Positions 43,866-52,760 of a stretch of 64,000 nucleotides of DNA are shown here, one piece after another (position 1 is the first letter of the stretch; each line of letters starts with the position of its first letter). Origin of the DNA: an uncultured Muribaculaceae bacterium (lineage in GTDB: Bacteria > Bacteroidota > Bacteroidia > Bacteroidales > Muribaculaceae); contig CAJTPZ010000004.1 of assembly GCA_910578395.1 (NCBI GenBank), forward strand, positions 186,001-250,000, given 5' to 3'. The notes beneath the pieces are model-generated. The model was not told the origin of the DNA. It worked only from the letters and a program-made list of their open reading frames with translations, and made no database searches. Made by a program: the position numbers and the translations under genes.

Positions 43866-43923
43866 ATCTGTTTTTCTCAAGCACTTCCTTGGCCAGGTTC
43901 AGGCATCGGATACTGTCATCCAT
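43855..43923 (-). CDS. Possible 22-residue leader peptide
   Basis: An ATG at 43923 opens a 22-codon frame (MDDSIRCLNLAKEVLEKNRY, Glu, Arg, stop). Its end overlaps the start of the 174-residue gene by 11 bases, as in coupled translation. The amphipathic helix-like sequence and position suggest it may be translated. Chance occurrence cannot be excluded for so short a frame. Confidence 0.25.
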   Translation of the reverse strand: MDDSIRCLNLAKEVLEKNRYER

Positions 43924-43967
43924 GCCACACCTTCCACATAAGATCGGCCTATAAACCTAATTTACTG

Positions 43968-43999
43968 CAAAGATACGGATTCAGAACAAATCCCTCAAA
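43968..43999 (-). promoter_or_regulatory. Promoter of the unknown/VanZ-like unit
   Basis: On the minus strand TTTG (43996-43999), 20 bases, then TATCTTTG (43968-43975), both exact. The -33 part lies within the last codons of recO. Confidence 0.75.
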
Positions 44000-44715
44000 A
44001 CATCGACCGACACAAGATTACCCACCTTGTAGCCGTGAAGAGAATAATACCTCAGCAATTCCGCAAGTATCTCGTTGCGTTCATCACGTGAAAAACGAAA
44101 GAACCGACGGTTGTCAAATGTCATTCTCGACAGAGCATAGGCAGCACGAGATTTGCGCTGGTCAAGATAATCGGAATGTCCGACCGGAGGAGACACCATG
44201 AAACGCCCCTCACGCATGTCGAGAAAACGCCCGTTACGCCACGTCGACACATCAGGCTCGATACCGAATGCCACCGTAAGAGTCGACAGTGCGGCTATAT
44301 GCAGATTGGCCATACCACGGCTATCGCGTCCGGCCAGACACCTTGCGACCTCTCTGACCCCATAAAACAACGGTTCGTCGGCCATAGGCTCACGCAATAC
44401 TGCACCGAGGAAGTCCGCCATAAAAAAACAGATGGCACTCCTGACCGGATCACATACAGCCCCGCCGTCAACAGCCCCGTCGTCGCGTCTTACATCCTTG
44501 ATATGATAAAGATCCCTGCCGCCGGTCACCGACGCCACACACTCAAACGACGACATCGGCATCGTAAGCGCCCTCACTCGCGAGGCTGATGCCCCTTTGC
44601 CCGCGGCGATCAACAGTCCCACCCGTCCGAGCTGGCGACTGTAAGCCACCAGTATCGAACTGCGGTCGCTATGCCTGATCGTACGCAACGCCACACATTC
44701 CAATCGCTGATACAT
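43981..44715 (-). CDS. recO: DNA repair protein RecO
   Basis: A 244-residue protein from the ATG at 44715 (MYQRLECVALRTIRHSDRSSILVAYSRQLGRVGLLI), the OB-fold start of RecO. It continues with a helical domain containing FFMADFLGAVLREPMADEPLFYGV. RecO helps load RecA on SSB-coated single-stranded DNA with RecR. The usual zinc-finger cysteines of the C-terminal domain are not seen, which is common in Bacteroidetes RecO. The identification relies on the N-terminal pattern and length. Confidence 0.85.
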   Translation of the reverse strand: MYQRLECVALRTIRHSDRSSILVAYSRQLGRVGLLIAAGKGASASRVRALTMPMSSFECVASVTGGRDLYHIKDVRRDDGAVDGGAVCDPVRSAICFFMADFLGAVLREPMADEPLFYGVREVARCLAGRDSRGMANLHIAALSTLTVAFGIEPDVSTWRNGRFLDMREGRFMVSPPVGHSDYLDQRKSRAAYALSRMTFDNRRFFRFSRDERNEILAELLRYYSLHGYKVGNLVSVDVLRDLF

Positions 44716-44780
44716 ATACCCAAAGCTACAATAATTCCGCACGTCACACAATACCCTGCACTCCTATCATACTCCACATG

Positions 44781-45281
44781 CTACCAATGGGCCACAAGAC
44801 GCAGAGGACCTACCGGAATCCTTTTTATACAGGATTTCACCTCTTCCACTGCTGTCACGGCGCGTGCGCGGTAATATTCAGTCATTTCCACGTCACGGCC
44901 AAGCCAGACAGACTCAAGCACATTAAATGCGACTGCACTCTCCATACGGCGCCGCAGCGACATAGCCACACCATCGACAATCCCCGATGGCAACCTGATA
45001 ACAAAATCAACCAGTCCGTCATGTTTTCCGGCATCGTCAAGACGGCATTCCGCCATATATGGCATAAGATCTGCCGCAAGGCCCGAGCAGGCATCGCCGA
45101 CAAACGTCAGAAGCAAACGTTCATGGTCGCGTGTGACCAGCCCGCACTTCTCACTGTTCTCCCCTGCCACACCACCTACAAGATGTGTTATTGCCGATGT
45201 CGCATAAATTCTGTCAAGCACCGAAGCCACCGACAGTTGAAACATCACATCATTTTTCAAGTCTCTCATCCCGATTTTCAT
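44781..45281 (-). CDS. Unknown protein, possibly phage-derived
   Basis: A 166-residue soluble protein overlapping its upstream partner by four bases. N-terminal helical part MRDLKNDVMFQLSVASVLDRIYATS; central part with two Cys; C-terminal part LPSGIVDGVAMSLRRRMESAVAFNVLESVWL, ending in a long helix TEYYRARAVTAVEEVKSCIKRI. The ending (helix, hydrophobic W, YxxRAxxAxxxV) reminds me of small head-tail proteins in Bacteroidales phage-like loci, but that is a memory-based impression. Met5 at 45269 is an alternative start. Confidence 0.5.
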   Translation of the reverse strand: MKIGMRDLKNDVMFQLSVASVLDRIYATSAITHLVGGVAGENSEKCGLVTRDHERLLLTFVGDACSGLAADLMPYMAECRLDDAGKHDGLVDFVIRLPSGIVDGVAMSLRRRMESAVAFNVLESVWLGRDVEMTEYYRARAVTAVEEVKSCIKRIPVGPLRLVAHW

Positions 45282-45691
45282 TTTCCCGATTCAACATTTC
45301 TCAACTTGGCGACAATTCTTCGTGCCGTGCGCGGTCCGATATAGAAACATGGAGCGTTGCCTTCGGCAAGCACACGCGCAAGCGCTTCCGACAGACTCAA
45401 CATTCCGCGTGCCCCGGCCATTTCCGACTCTACACGATCGGCAAGATCCTCCCATATCCTACGCTTGGCCGGCATCCATTCGCGATGACGCCGACGCAAC
45501 CGGCGGCGCAACCTGGCCGACACTCCACGCCGGGCATATTCAAACCCGATGTAAAACCCCGGCGCTCCACCCTCGATTGCCCGACGCATCACTTCACGCG
45601 ACTCTACTGGCCCTTCACCCGCCCACGCCAGGCGCATCTCCCGCCTGTAGGCATTCATGAAATCTCTGTCTCTCTCCTGTGTGTATTCCAT
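45278..45691 (-). CDS. Unknown basic protein with a duplicated FYIG motif
   Basis: A 137-residue Arg-rich protein from the ATG at 45691 (MEYTQERDRDFMNAYRREMRLAW). It contains an internal duplication: REVMRRAIEGGAPGFYIGFEYARR in the first half and LSEALARVLAEGNAPCFYIGPRTARRIV in the second. The halves are joined by a very basic stretch (RLRRRLRRRHREW). Each unit is a helix, then (A)P-x-FYIG and an AxR helix. I recall related FY(V/I)-containing small proteins in Bacteroidales mobile regions, but cannot assign a family. It is co-translated with the 166-residue gene. Confidence 0.55.
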   Translation of the reverse strand: MEYTQERDRDFMNAYRREMRLAWAGEGPVESREVMRRAIEGGAPGFYIGFEYARRGVSARLRRRLRRRHREWMPAKRRIWEDLADRVESEMAGARGMLSLSEALARVLAEGNAPCFYIGPRTARRIVAKLRNVESGK

Positions 45692-45735
45692 AGTATCAGA
45701 TAAATATATTTCACTTATGACTATAAACAAACAAT

Positions 45736-45768
45736 GGTAGTCTTGCCTTGTTCATTGGCAAAACTACC
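45736..45768 (-). terminator. Terminator after the EnvC-like operon
   Basis: GGTAGT-TTGCC pairs with GGCAA-ACTACC with one mismatch and a nine-base loop. Minus-strand T-rich sequence follows (TTGTTTGTTT). It lies between the EnvC-like gene and the downstream unknown pair. Confidence 0.65.
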
Positions 45769-45833
45769 ACATCAACGAGCCGTATTCCGACTCCTGTAAC
45801 TAAACAAATGTTAACAATCTTATATGAATCCGA

Positions 45834-47183
45834 TTATTTCAGCCACACTTCCGGATTCTCTTTCTCCTTCTCTCGGCGTATCTCGAAATGCAGAACCCTC
45901 ATTCCATCATTATCCTCGTCAAATGCCACAACTCCGATCGGTTGTCCGGCTCCAACGCGTGTCCCCTTGCCGACTGATATGGATTCCAGATTGGCATAAA
46001 CCGTTATATAATCTCCGTGACGCACCATCACAATGTTGTTGTAGCCAGGCTGACGGAAAACGGCCGACACCACCCCCTCATAGACTGCCGTAGCCCAGCG
46101 ACCCGAAGTGATACCTATGTCGATACCGGGGTTATCGGTCACAACCATCGGAAGAGAAGGATGTTTATGACGACCGAACTTCCTGACTACACGACGTTTT
46201 CCGTCGACAGGCCAAGGCAATTTACCGCGGCTCGACTTGAATCCCGACGACAATTGCGCTGAGCTACGGGAAGTGGTAGCTTCCCCCTTGGCATCACTTT
46301 TAACTACCGTCACAACATCCACGCGCTCATCTCCGGTCTTCTTGTTGTCAGCGTCTGCCACAGCCTCATCCTTTTCCTCTTTTCCTTCAGCAGCAGTATC
46401 CTTGCTTTTCTGCTTTTCCTGCTTCTTTTTTCTTGCAGCTTCGGCTTCAGCTTTTGCAAGCTCCTCGGCAATAATTTTTTCAAGCTGGCGATTAAGATTG
46501 TCTATCTCTCTTTGCTTTTCCGAAATGATACTTTTGATCTGGCGTTGTTCTTTCCTTAGCTGCACCAGAAGCTGATCATTGTCACGGTGCTTCTCTTTGA
46601 GCTTTGCCCTGTCGATTTCAAGCGCATTAGCACGTGCTACTCGCAAGGTCTTCATCCTGTTGAGCTCACTCTTACGCTGTTCGAGCACTGCCTTGGCCTT
46701 GCCTATCTCATCTGCTCTGTTGGCACGCCATTTCGAAAACTGACGCATGTTGCGGTATCGGCGCCACATCTGCCCGAACTCTTCCGACGCAAAAATAAAT
46801 TCAAGCTCCGACATGCCGCCACGGCTACGGCGAGTCACGCGCAATGCTTTGGCATATTTGGCACTCATGTCGGCCACCTTCGCATCAAGCTGCACTATCG
46901 TGTCCTCAACACATGAGATGGCCGTATCCATCTTCTGGATCTCTTTTTCAGTAAGAGTGATCTCTCGGTCAAGTTCCTCGATCTCTGCGGCAAGAGAAGC
47001 CAGCTGCGACAGACGCTGGGCTGTCGCCTTACGGTTGCTTTCAAGACGTGCCGACGATTGTTTGAGAGCGCTTGCCGCCTCACGACGCTGACGCTCCACC
47101 GCGGCCTTGCTGACTTTCGACTGACCGCTGACAAGAAACGCCACACAAACCATTACAAGAAATACAATCCTACGAGCCATCAT
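45834..47183 (-). CDS. EnvC-like murein hydrolase activator (coiled coil plus degenerate LytM)
   Basis: A 449-residue exported protein: signal peptide, then about 230 residues of coiled coil (LAAEIEELDREITLTEKEIQKMD through IISEKQREIDNLNRQLEKIIAEELAKAEAEAARKKK), an acidic disordered linker, and a C-terminal LytM/M23 domain from about residue 325. The M23 zinc ligands are missing: the HxxxD site reads NPGID and HxH reads VLHFE. That is the EnvC pattern, in which the domain activates amidases instead of cutting peptidoglycan. It is the last gene of a unit with DUF4292 and TPR genes, a cluster common in Bacteroidetes and likely involved in cell separation or envelope upkeep. Confidence 0.85.
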   Translation of the reverse strand: MMARRIVFLVMVCVAFLVSGQSKVSKAAVERQRREAASALKQSSARLESNRKATAQRLSQLASLAAEIEELDREITLTEKEIQKMDTAISCVEDTIVQLDAKVADMSAKYAKALRVTRRSRGGMSELEFIFASEEFGQMWRRYRNMRQFSKWRANRADEIGKAKAVLEQRKSELNRMKTLRVARANALEIDRAKLKEKHRDNDQLLVQLRKEQRQIKSIISEKQREIDNLNRQLEKIIAEELAKAEAEAARKKKQEKQKSKDTAAEGKEEKDEAVADADNKKTGDERVDVVTVVKSDAKGEATTSRSSAQLSSGFKSSRGKLPWPVDGKRRVVRKFGRHKHPSLPMVVTDNPGIDIGITSGRWATAVYEGVVSAVFRQPGYNNIVMVRHGDYITVYANLESISVGKGTRVGAGQPIGVVAFDEDNDGMRVLHFEIRREKEKENPEVWLK

Positions 47184-47830
47184 TCATTCAACCCAAGCCA
47201 TTTCAGCAACTCACCGCTTCCGCTTATAATTCTTTTGGGAGATCTGGGATATTTCCACGTTCCCACCTTTTCACTGTTCCATCTGGCCTCCTCAAAATTC
47301 CAGCGCACTTCCTCTTCCATATCCGCCCCCTCCACATCGGCGTTCCATCCGACTCTCATCAGACCGTAGGGTGTCGATAACGTATCGGCAGCCTCAAAAA
47401 CGATCCTGAACTTCCACGCATCTACCGCAAATTCCGAAGGAACGCCATTCACTCCCAGCAACAGATCCTGCAGACGCCCTATATCGAGACGCCTTCCCGT
47501 CGTCGGATCATTTCCAAGCCGCTCGCTCAGAAGAGTACCCGACATCTTGTCGTATGCCCAGATCGAATCACCGGCGGCAAACACAGAGAACAACTCCATA
47601 CCGAGCATTCTCACCGACCCATAGACCGACTCGTCCCTCACCATAGTCATGCGGCCCGAAGCAGTGATTCCGGCATTTCCCTGAATCACAACCTTCATCG
47701 GCAATACCACATTATGCCAGTCGCTGGAATACTCCTTTCCTGTAATCGACGGTTTTGTTGTCCGGCATCCGGCCACAGCCAGAACCAGGACCAACACTGC
47801 CACGCCCCATATCAATCCTCTACCCTTCAC
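47180..47830 (-). CDS. DUF4292-type lipoprotein
   Basis: A 216-residue lipoprotein (LVLVLAVAGC, acceptor Cys22) followed by a LolA/LppX-like pattern: VVLPMKVVIQGNAGITASGRMTMVRDESVYGSVRMLGMELFSVFAAGDSIWAYDKMSGTLL, then GRLQDLLLGV. DUF4292 proteins in Bacteroidetes resemble outer-membrane biogenesis carriers and are encoded with the EnvC-like and TPR genes seen here. It overlaps both neighbours by four bases. Lipid or lipoprotein binding is a structural inference. Confidence 0.82.
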   Translation of the reverse strand: MKGRGLIWGVAVLVLVLAVAGCRTTKPSITGKEYSSDWHNVVLPMKVVIQGNAGITASGRMTMVRDESVYGSVRMLGMELFSVFAAGDSIWAYDKMSGTLLSERLGNDPTTGRRLDIGRLQDLLLGVNGVPSEFAVDAWKFRIVFEAADTLSTPYGLMRVGWNADVEGADMEEEVRWNFEEARWNSEKVGTWKYPRSPKRIISGSGELLKWLGLNE

Positions 47831-49587
47831 TTCTGCAGATAGGTCTTTTGTTCAATCTTCCTTTTCAGAAGTTCATTCTCAGGATCCAGCTTCAGAGCCT
47901 CTTTCCAGAACTCAAGAGCTCTGTCGGGGTCGAGATTCATGAAATAAATATCACCTGCATGTTCATATAGTTCAGCGCTCGGCTCCGTATCATATTCCAG
48001 AGCCCTGTCGATATATTCTTTTGCCGTCTCAAACTTCTTTTGCTTGAACATCACCCAGGCATAGGTGTCGAGTGACGTGGAATTTTCAGGCTCTTCCCTC
48101 ACCGTCCAGTAGCTCAACTGCTCCGCACGGTCAAGATCCCGGTTCTCACAGGCAAGATAATACGCGCAGTTGTTCATCGCAAGCAGATTGCTGCCGTCTG
48201 TTTCCAGAGCCATATCGTAGTAGCGAAACGCACTGTCGGCCTCATTGTTCCTGTAGAACGCGTCACCAAGCGAGCACTGCATCTGCGACAGCATTTCCCG
48301 GTCGTTTTTATCGGTCATTCTTATTGCCTCGCGCAATCTCGCTATCGCACTATCCGCATTACCGGCCATAATGTCGGCCGACCCCGTCAAAAAAGCAAGA
48401 GTGGCATTTCCGCCGTGATATTTAAGTCCGCGCTCACCTGCCCCGGCGGCTTTAGAGGCATCGTTGTCACTGAGGTATATCGTCACAAGGCGGTTCCAGT
48501 TCTCCACTGTCGCAGGGTCAAGATCTACAAGAATCTCCGTCTGTTCGGCCGCACGTTTATAGTCTCCCGTGACTGCCAGATACGACGAAAATAAATCTCT
48601 TATCTGAGGTTCGAGCGGATGAAGATCAGTCAGCACTCCGAAAAGATTTTCTATGCGTCCGTGCTGCAGGCTGTCACTGTATAGATCCTTAACATAGCCA
48701 CGCATAAGTTCAACCTTTTCATTCAGATCAAGATCCGGCTGACTCAGAGCATTAAAAACCTCCTTGTCATAACGGGCCGAATCTCCATGAATCTGATAAT
48801 ACTGTGCGAGCTTGAAATATGCCATGCCGTTCACAGAATCGATCTCAAGCGCACGGTTATAATATTTCACCGCATCATCATCACGCTTAAGAGCCATCAT
48901 CACATCCCCTGCGAAAAGAGCTTCGTTCACTCCTCGCGGATGCACCTGCAGCAAAGTGTCGAGAGCGGCAAGAGTCGACGATGTGTCGCCGATAGATATA
49001 TAGGCATTCATTTTCTGCGATACAATACCCACTTCTGTTCCGTGCACACGCTCAAGCTGATCAAAAATCCCGATCGCGCGAAGTATATTGGCGGTGTCAC
49101 CGGTGGCGCACAAGGCGTTTGCAAGCCTGAAACCTGCATCCGGCTTTTTCGGGTAAAGAGAATCGAGACGCTCCCACACCTTAAGTGCGATATCGCCATG
49201 ATTAAGTCTTTCGCTCAGATTGGCGAAAAAAACACTCGAATAATAGTCCTCTGGATCACTTTCATTTGCATCAAGCATCAGGCGGTAACCCCTCTCCACT
49301 GTCGCCGAATCACCCTCCCGGCTCATAGTGTTTGCGAGTATGGTATAAAAACCATAGTCACTGTTCAGCGCGCTCTGTGTCGAATCAAGGTTATAGGCAT
49401 AGCCGAGCAGGTCATAAGCCGATGCATAATTGTCATCGGCTATCTTCGACCGGGCCTCAAGATAAGCATAGTCAGCCTTGCGCGACAATTCCTCCGCACG
49501 GCGGTCACGTTCACTTCTGCCGGCTGTTTCCGCAAAAACCGCAAGCACAACGGCTATCGCAATTATCGTAAATATAAATCGACGCAT
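47827..49587 (-). CDS. Exported TPR-repeat protein
   Basis: The protein has 586 residues with an N-terminal signal/anchor (FIFTIIAIAVVLAVFA) followed by about ten tetratricopeptide repeats. Clear units include DDAVKYYNRALEIDSVNGMAYFKLAQYY, DSAFRYYDMALETDGSNLLAMNNCAYYL, ETAKEYIDRALEYDTEPSAELYEHAGDIYF and DRALEFWKEALKLDPEN near the end. It should act as a protein-binding scaffold in the periplasm. It heads the TPR-DUF4292-EnvC-like unit, the genes overlapping by four bases, and starts 27 bases after dut. Confidence 0.88.
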   Translation of the reverse strand: MRRFIFTIIAIAVVLAVFAETAGRSERDRRAEELSRKADYAYLEARSKIADDNYASAYDLLGYAYNLDSTQSALNSDYGFYTILANTMSREGDSATVERGYRLMLDANESDPEDYYSSVFFANLSERLNHGDIALKVWERLDSLYPKKPDAGFRLANALCATGDTANILRAIGIFDQLERVHGTEVGIVSQKMNAYISIGDTSSTLAALDTLLQVHPRGVNEALFAGDVMMALKRDDDAVKYYNRALEIDSVNGMAYFKLAQYYQIHGDSARYDKEVFNALSQPDLDLNEKVELMRGYVKDLYSDSLQHGRIENLFGVLTDLHPLEPQIRDLFSSYLAVTGDYKRAAEQTEILVDLDPATVENWNRLVTIYLSDNDASKAAGAGERGLKYHGGNATLAFLTGSADIMAGNADSAIARLREAIRMTDKNDREMLSQMQCSLGDAFYRNNEADSAFRYYDMALETDGSNLLAMNNCAYYLACENRDLDRAEQLSYWTVREEPENSTSLDTYAWVMFKQKKFETAKEYIDRALEYDTEPSAELYEHAGDIYFMNLDPDRALEFWKEALKLDPENELLKRKIEQKTYLQK

Positions 49588-49614
49588 ATCTTTCAGCCCG
49601 TTTTATCCGGTTAG

Positions 49615-50058
49615 TTAGTTTACCCCTGTGTGACCGAATCCGCCGTCACCACGCTCGGTTTCGTCAAGACGCTCTACCGCTTCCCATTCAACATGAGTGT
49701 AGTTGGTGATTACCATCTGGCAGATGCGCTCTCCGTCATTCACAGTAAAAGCCTCATTCGATAGATTTATAAGAATCACCCCTATCTCTCCCCGATAGTC
49801 TGCATCAACCGTTCCCGGAGTATTCACCAGTGTGATGCCATGTTTCAGTGCAAGTCCGCTGCGGGGACGTATCTGACATTCATGACCGGCAGGGAGCTGA
49901 AGATAAAGACCTGTAGGTATCAGAGCCCTTTCCAGCGGCTTGAGCACAACCGGTTCTTTCAGAAAAGCACGCACATCCATTCCGGCTGATTCCGGCGTTG
50001 CATACTCCGGCATACTGTGATGCGATTTATTGATTATCTTTACTTTTATACGCTCCAT
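49615..50058 (-). CDS. dut: dUTP pyrophosphatase
   Basis: A 147-residue trimeric dUTPase with all five motifs: SAGMDVRA (I), [13 protein letters not shown] (II-like with PRSGLA), [18 protein letters not shown] (III), GERICQMVI (IV) and the Gly-rich C-terminal [10 protein letters not shown] (V). It keeps uracil out of DNA and supplies dUMP. Normal length and an intact active site. Confidence 0.97.
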   Translation of the reverse strand: MERIKVKIINKSHHSMPEYATPESAGMDVRAFLKEPVVLKPLERALIPTGLYLQLPAGHECQIRPRSGLALKHGITLVNTPGTVDADYRGEIGVILINLSNEAFTVNDGERICQMVITNYTHVEWEAVERLDETERGDGGFGHTGVN

Positions 50059-50105
50059 AGTTTTTCATTTTACCTGTTCAGTTCACCTGCGGCGACACAG
50101 TCCAT

Positions 50106-50786
50106 TCACTCCTCTATGCTGTAATTAAGAAAATCTACAAGAGGTTTCAGCAGCTTGAGCCTGCGTGAAGCCTCTGCCGTCCAATCACCTGTGAAAAACG
50201 CCTCATCGCATCTACACGCTCGGCCATATTCTTTCAGACGCAGCAGATCGGCGTCAGGATGATCCTTCGGCCAACCTTTTGGTACAGTCTTGAGACTCTC
50301 ACCTACCCAGCCGGGGAAAACACGGTTAAACTCTTCGGCATCAATTATACCGCGAAACTCCTCTATATTGTCAACAATCGCCTTGCGAAGTTTTCTCAGC
50401 ATAGCACTGTCAGGGTCCCAGACTCCTCCGAAAAGACCTGAGAAAACATAACTTTCTCCGGTGTCGGGACCGGCCTGTATATAATATCCGCCCTCGTGCG
50501 AGCTACGGCCATGAACATTGATTCCGGCACAAACCCACGTTTTGTATGGCGACTTGTTGGCGCTGAACCTCACATCACGGTATATCCTGAACACACAGTC
50601 CTTGGCCGACAGATGGCGAAGCGAAGGATCCCATTCGCTCATTCTCGCAAGCAATAGATCAACATCATCCATCCACCCCTTGCGCAGTGATTCCCACCGG
50701 TCTTTATTGGCCGTAAACCAGACCCTGTCATTGTTGACCGATAATTCTCTCAGAAAAGTATACAGCCCTGCGGTATCCATCGTCAA
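50106..50786 (-). CDS. DUF2461 family protein
   Basis: A 226-residue cytoplasmic protein with the DUF2461 pattern: LYTFLRELSVNNDRVWFTANKDRWESLRK, FRIYRDVRFSANKSPYKTWVCAGI, EGGYYIQAGPDTGESYVFSGLFGGVWDPDSAMLRKLRKAI and, late, LKTVPKGWPKDHPDADLLRLKEYG. Function is unknown across the family. Met3 (50780) may be the true start. It directly abuts the DUF4834 gene. Confidence 0.9.
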   Translation of the reverse strand: MTMDTAGLYTFLRELSVNNDRVWFTANKDRWESLRKGWMDDVDLLLARMSEWDPSLRHLSAKDCVFRIYRDVRFSANKSPYKTWVCAGINVHGRSSHEGGYYIQAGPDTGESYVFSGLFGGVWDPDSAMLRKLRKAIVDNIEEFRGIIDAEEFNRVFPGWVGESLKTVPKGWPKDHPDADLLRLKEYGRACRCDEAFFTGDWTAEASRRLKLLKPLVDFLNYSIEE

Positions 50787-51155
50787 TTATCTTTTCGGAG
50801 GTATCTCTTCCCACTCCGCATCAACGACCTGCGATTCCGATTCAGCTACCCTACGGCTACCGTCCGGTCCTTCTACAGTTTCACTGTAACTCGACGATGC
50901 AGTTGTGATATCTTCAAATTCCACATATTCACCTACGTCCTTGTCGATTTTCTTCTTTCGGCGTGGTGATCCAGCGGTATTGGAGGCCGGCCCGTTACCC
51001 CGGGCAGCTTGTTCAAATGCGTCTCTGACATTGCGCTGCACTTTGCGCACATAAATCATTCCCTTGACCACAGGCCAAAGAATATATGCCAGAAATATCA
51101 ATAATACTAATAAAAAAAATGACACGTTTTGATATCTTTCTTGTTTTACAAACAT
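50787..51155 (-). CDS. DUF4834-type membrane protein
   Basis: A 122-residue protein with one N-terminal membrane helix (VSFFLLVLLIFLAYILWPVV), a short basic segment and a long acidic disordered tail. The tail includes KKKIDKDVGEYVEFEDI and ends with VVDAEWEEIPPKR. The final DAEWEEI motif and the YVEFEDI block are typical of DUF4834 proteins, which in Bacteroidetes often neighbour phospholipid or division genes. Unknown function. Confidence 0.75.
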   Translation of the reverse strand: MFVKQERYQNVSFFLLVLLIFLAYILWPVVKGMIYVRKVQRNVRDAFEQAARGNGPASNTAGSPRRKKKIDKDVGEYVEFEDITTASSSYSETVEGPDGSRRVAESESQVVDAEWEEIPPKR

Positions 51156-51205
51156 TCACCTGACCGGTTGCCGCCCAGGCTACAAACCAGAAGCCAGCCT
51201 ATGCA

Positions 51206-51967
51206 TCATTTTTTCGCCGTGTCTGCCGATGCCCGACACAGCACATTGATAATGCTCAGCGACACGTAGACCGCAATAGTCCACATAAAACCTTCCACTC
51301 CCCAAAATATAACAAGAAGTATGGCCGAAATGATTAAGGCGATACGGCTGATATTTGGCATATCCATCTTAAAGCCACCCTTTATCTTGAACGAGAACAT
51401 CGGAAGTTCCGAAACCATAAGAAGCGAGACAACGGCAATGACAGCGACAGATAACAGTTCTCCCGCTAAATCACTACTTGCCAGAAATGCCATATAGCCT
51501 ATCCAGAAAATAGCATTGGCCGGAATCGGCAAACCTATAAAGGATGAAGTCTGCCGCGTATCGACGTTGAACTTGGCCAACCGAAGCGCACCACATACAG
51601 CAATCATAACCGACATCCATGCGGTCCACTCACCCCATTCCGGACGAAAAGCCCTTATAACATGATAAAGCATCACCGCAGGCGCAACACCGAAACTAAC
51701 AAGATCACACAGCGAGTCAAGTTCCTTGCCTATCGCCGATGTCGCGTGAAGCAACCTCGCTGTCAACCCATCGAGAAAATCAAAAACAGCTGCCGAGCCA
51801 ATAAGAATCCAGCATAACTCAAGACGTGACAGTCCGAACGCTCCTGGTGACATCAGGTCTCCCGACAACACTATTGCGACAAAGCCGCATACAAGGCTCA
51901 GGCTTGTCACACCGTTAGGCATCCACGCCACCATACGGCCTGCCTTATTTCCTCTGTCTCCGCTCAT
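51206..51967 (-). CDS. pssA: CDP-diacylglycerol-serine O-phosphatidyltransferase
   Basis: A 253-residue integral membrane enzyme making phosphatidylserine. The CDP-alcohol phosphotransferase signature DG-x2-AR-x8-G-x3-D-x3-D is exact (DGLTARLLHATSAIGKELDSLCD, about residues 65-87). It is followed by SFGVAPAVMLY, ALRLAKFNV and about seven membrane helices. It overlaps psd by four bases, coupling the two steps to phosphatidylethanolamine. Confidence 0.94.
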   Translation of the reverse strand: MSGDRGNKAGRMVAWMPNGVTSLSLVCGFVAIVLSGDLMSPGAFGLSRLELCWILIGSAAVFDFLDGLTARLLHATSAIGKELDSLCDLVSFGVAPAVMLYHVIRAFRPEWGEWTAWMSVMIAVCGALRLAKFNVDTRQTSSFIGLPIPANAIFWIGYMAFLASSDLAGELLSVAVIAVVSLLMVSELPMFSFKIKGGFKMDMPNISRIALIISAILLVIFWGVEGFMWTIAVYVSLSIINVLCRASADTAKK

Positions 51968-52665
51968 TGCTTTTTAAGTTGCGGATCAAGTTCCGGACAC
52001 AGGCGTCCTACCAGTGAAATACCTCCGGTAGTGCGGTCATCAAGCTTGACAAAAATCTCCGTCCCTATAGGCAGATAAAGATCAACCCTCGAGCCAAACT
52101 TTATGAACCCCATATGATCCTCAATGTTGGCATCGGTTCCGGGTTGGGCATAAGTCACTATTCGGCGTGCCATCGCTCCCGCTACCTGACGCATCATCAC
52201 GCGCTGCCCCGACGGAGTCTCTATCACAACAGTGCTTCTCTCGTTCTCACTGCTCGATTTCGGTAACCACGCAGCCTGAAACCGTCCAGTATGATGAGCT
52301 GTATATGTCACCTTTCCGTTTACCGGAAACCAGTTGGCATGGACATTGGTCGGACTCATAAACACCGATAGCTGGATAGCCTCGCACTTCAGCACTTCCG
52401 GTTCATAGACTTTCTCGAGAGCTACGACTTTTCCGTCGGCACTCGCCACCACGGCATTTTCAGGGTTACCCTGAAACTTTCGTCGCGGTGACCTAAAAAA
52501 ATTCACCACGAGCAGATAAAAGACAATCGACACGGCTGTCACAACAATCGGGACTATCATCAGATCATCGCCAAGCCATAGCCATAAAGGCACATTCAAT
52601 GCCGCCAGGACAAGCGCTCCGGCAATCAGTATTTCTGTACCTTCATGGTGTATCTTTACTCGCAT
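51964..52665 (-). CDS. psd: Phosphatidylserine decarboxylase proenzyme
   Basis: A 233-residue short-type (archaeal/Bacteroidetes) Psd. Two N-terminal membrane helices precede the soluble domain with FFRSPRRKF, VVASADGKVVALEKV, IQLSVFMSPTNVHANWFPVNGKV, and the self-cleavage site MGFIKFGSRVDLYLP, where the Gly-Ser bond gives the pyruvoyl cofactor. It forms phosphatidylethanolamine from the product of pssA, the next gene. Confidence 0.95.
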   Translation of the reverse strand: MRVKIHHEGTEILIAGALVLAALNVPLWLWLGDDLMIVPIVVTAVSIVFYLLVVNFFRSPRRKFQGNPENAVVASADGKVVALEKVYEPEVLKCEAIQLSVFMSPTNVHANWFPVNGKVTYTAHHTGRFQAAWLPKSSSENERSTVVIETPSGQRVMMRQVAGAMARRIVTYAQPGTDANIEDHMGFIKFGSRVDLYLPIGTEIFVKLDDRTTGGISLVGRLCPELDPQLKKQ

Positions 52666-52692
52666 CTTTCTTCTGTAGTTTTTCTTTACTTA

Positions 52693-52700
52693 CAAATGTA
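52693..52700 (-). promoter_or_regulatory. Promoter -7 element of psd-pssA
   Basis: The minus strand reads TACATTTG, an exact TAnnTTTG match, 27 bases before the psd ATG. A TTCCGT-C-ACGGAA palindrome (about 52710-52722) lies just upstream. Confidence 0.5.
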
Positions 52701-52760
52701 GCAAACTATTCCGTCACGGAAAACTGTTTTACAACACTCTTTGACCCCACATTGTCGGCA

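Noticed and set aside
45834-47183. Active M23 endopeptidase
   Set aside because: Zinc-ligand positions are replaced (NPGID, VLHFE) and the coiled coil is EnvC-like, so an activator role fits better.
48787-49614. 275-codon open frame on the + strand
   Set aside because: Antisense to the TPR gene; no protein-like pattern.
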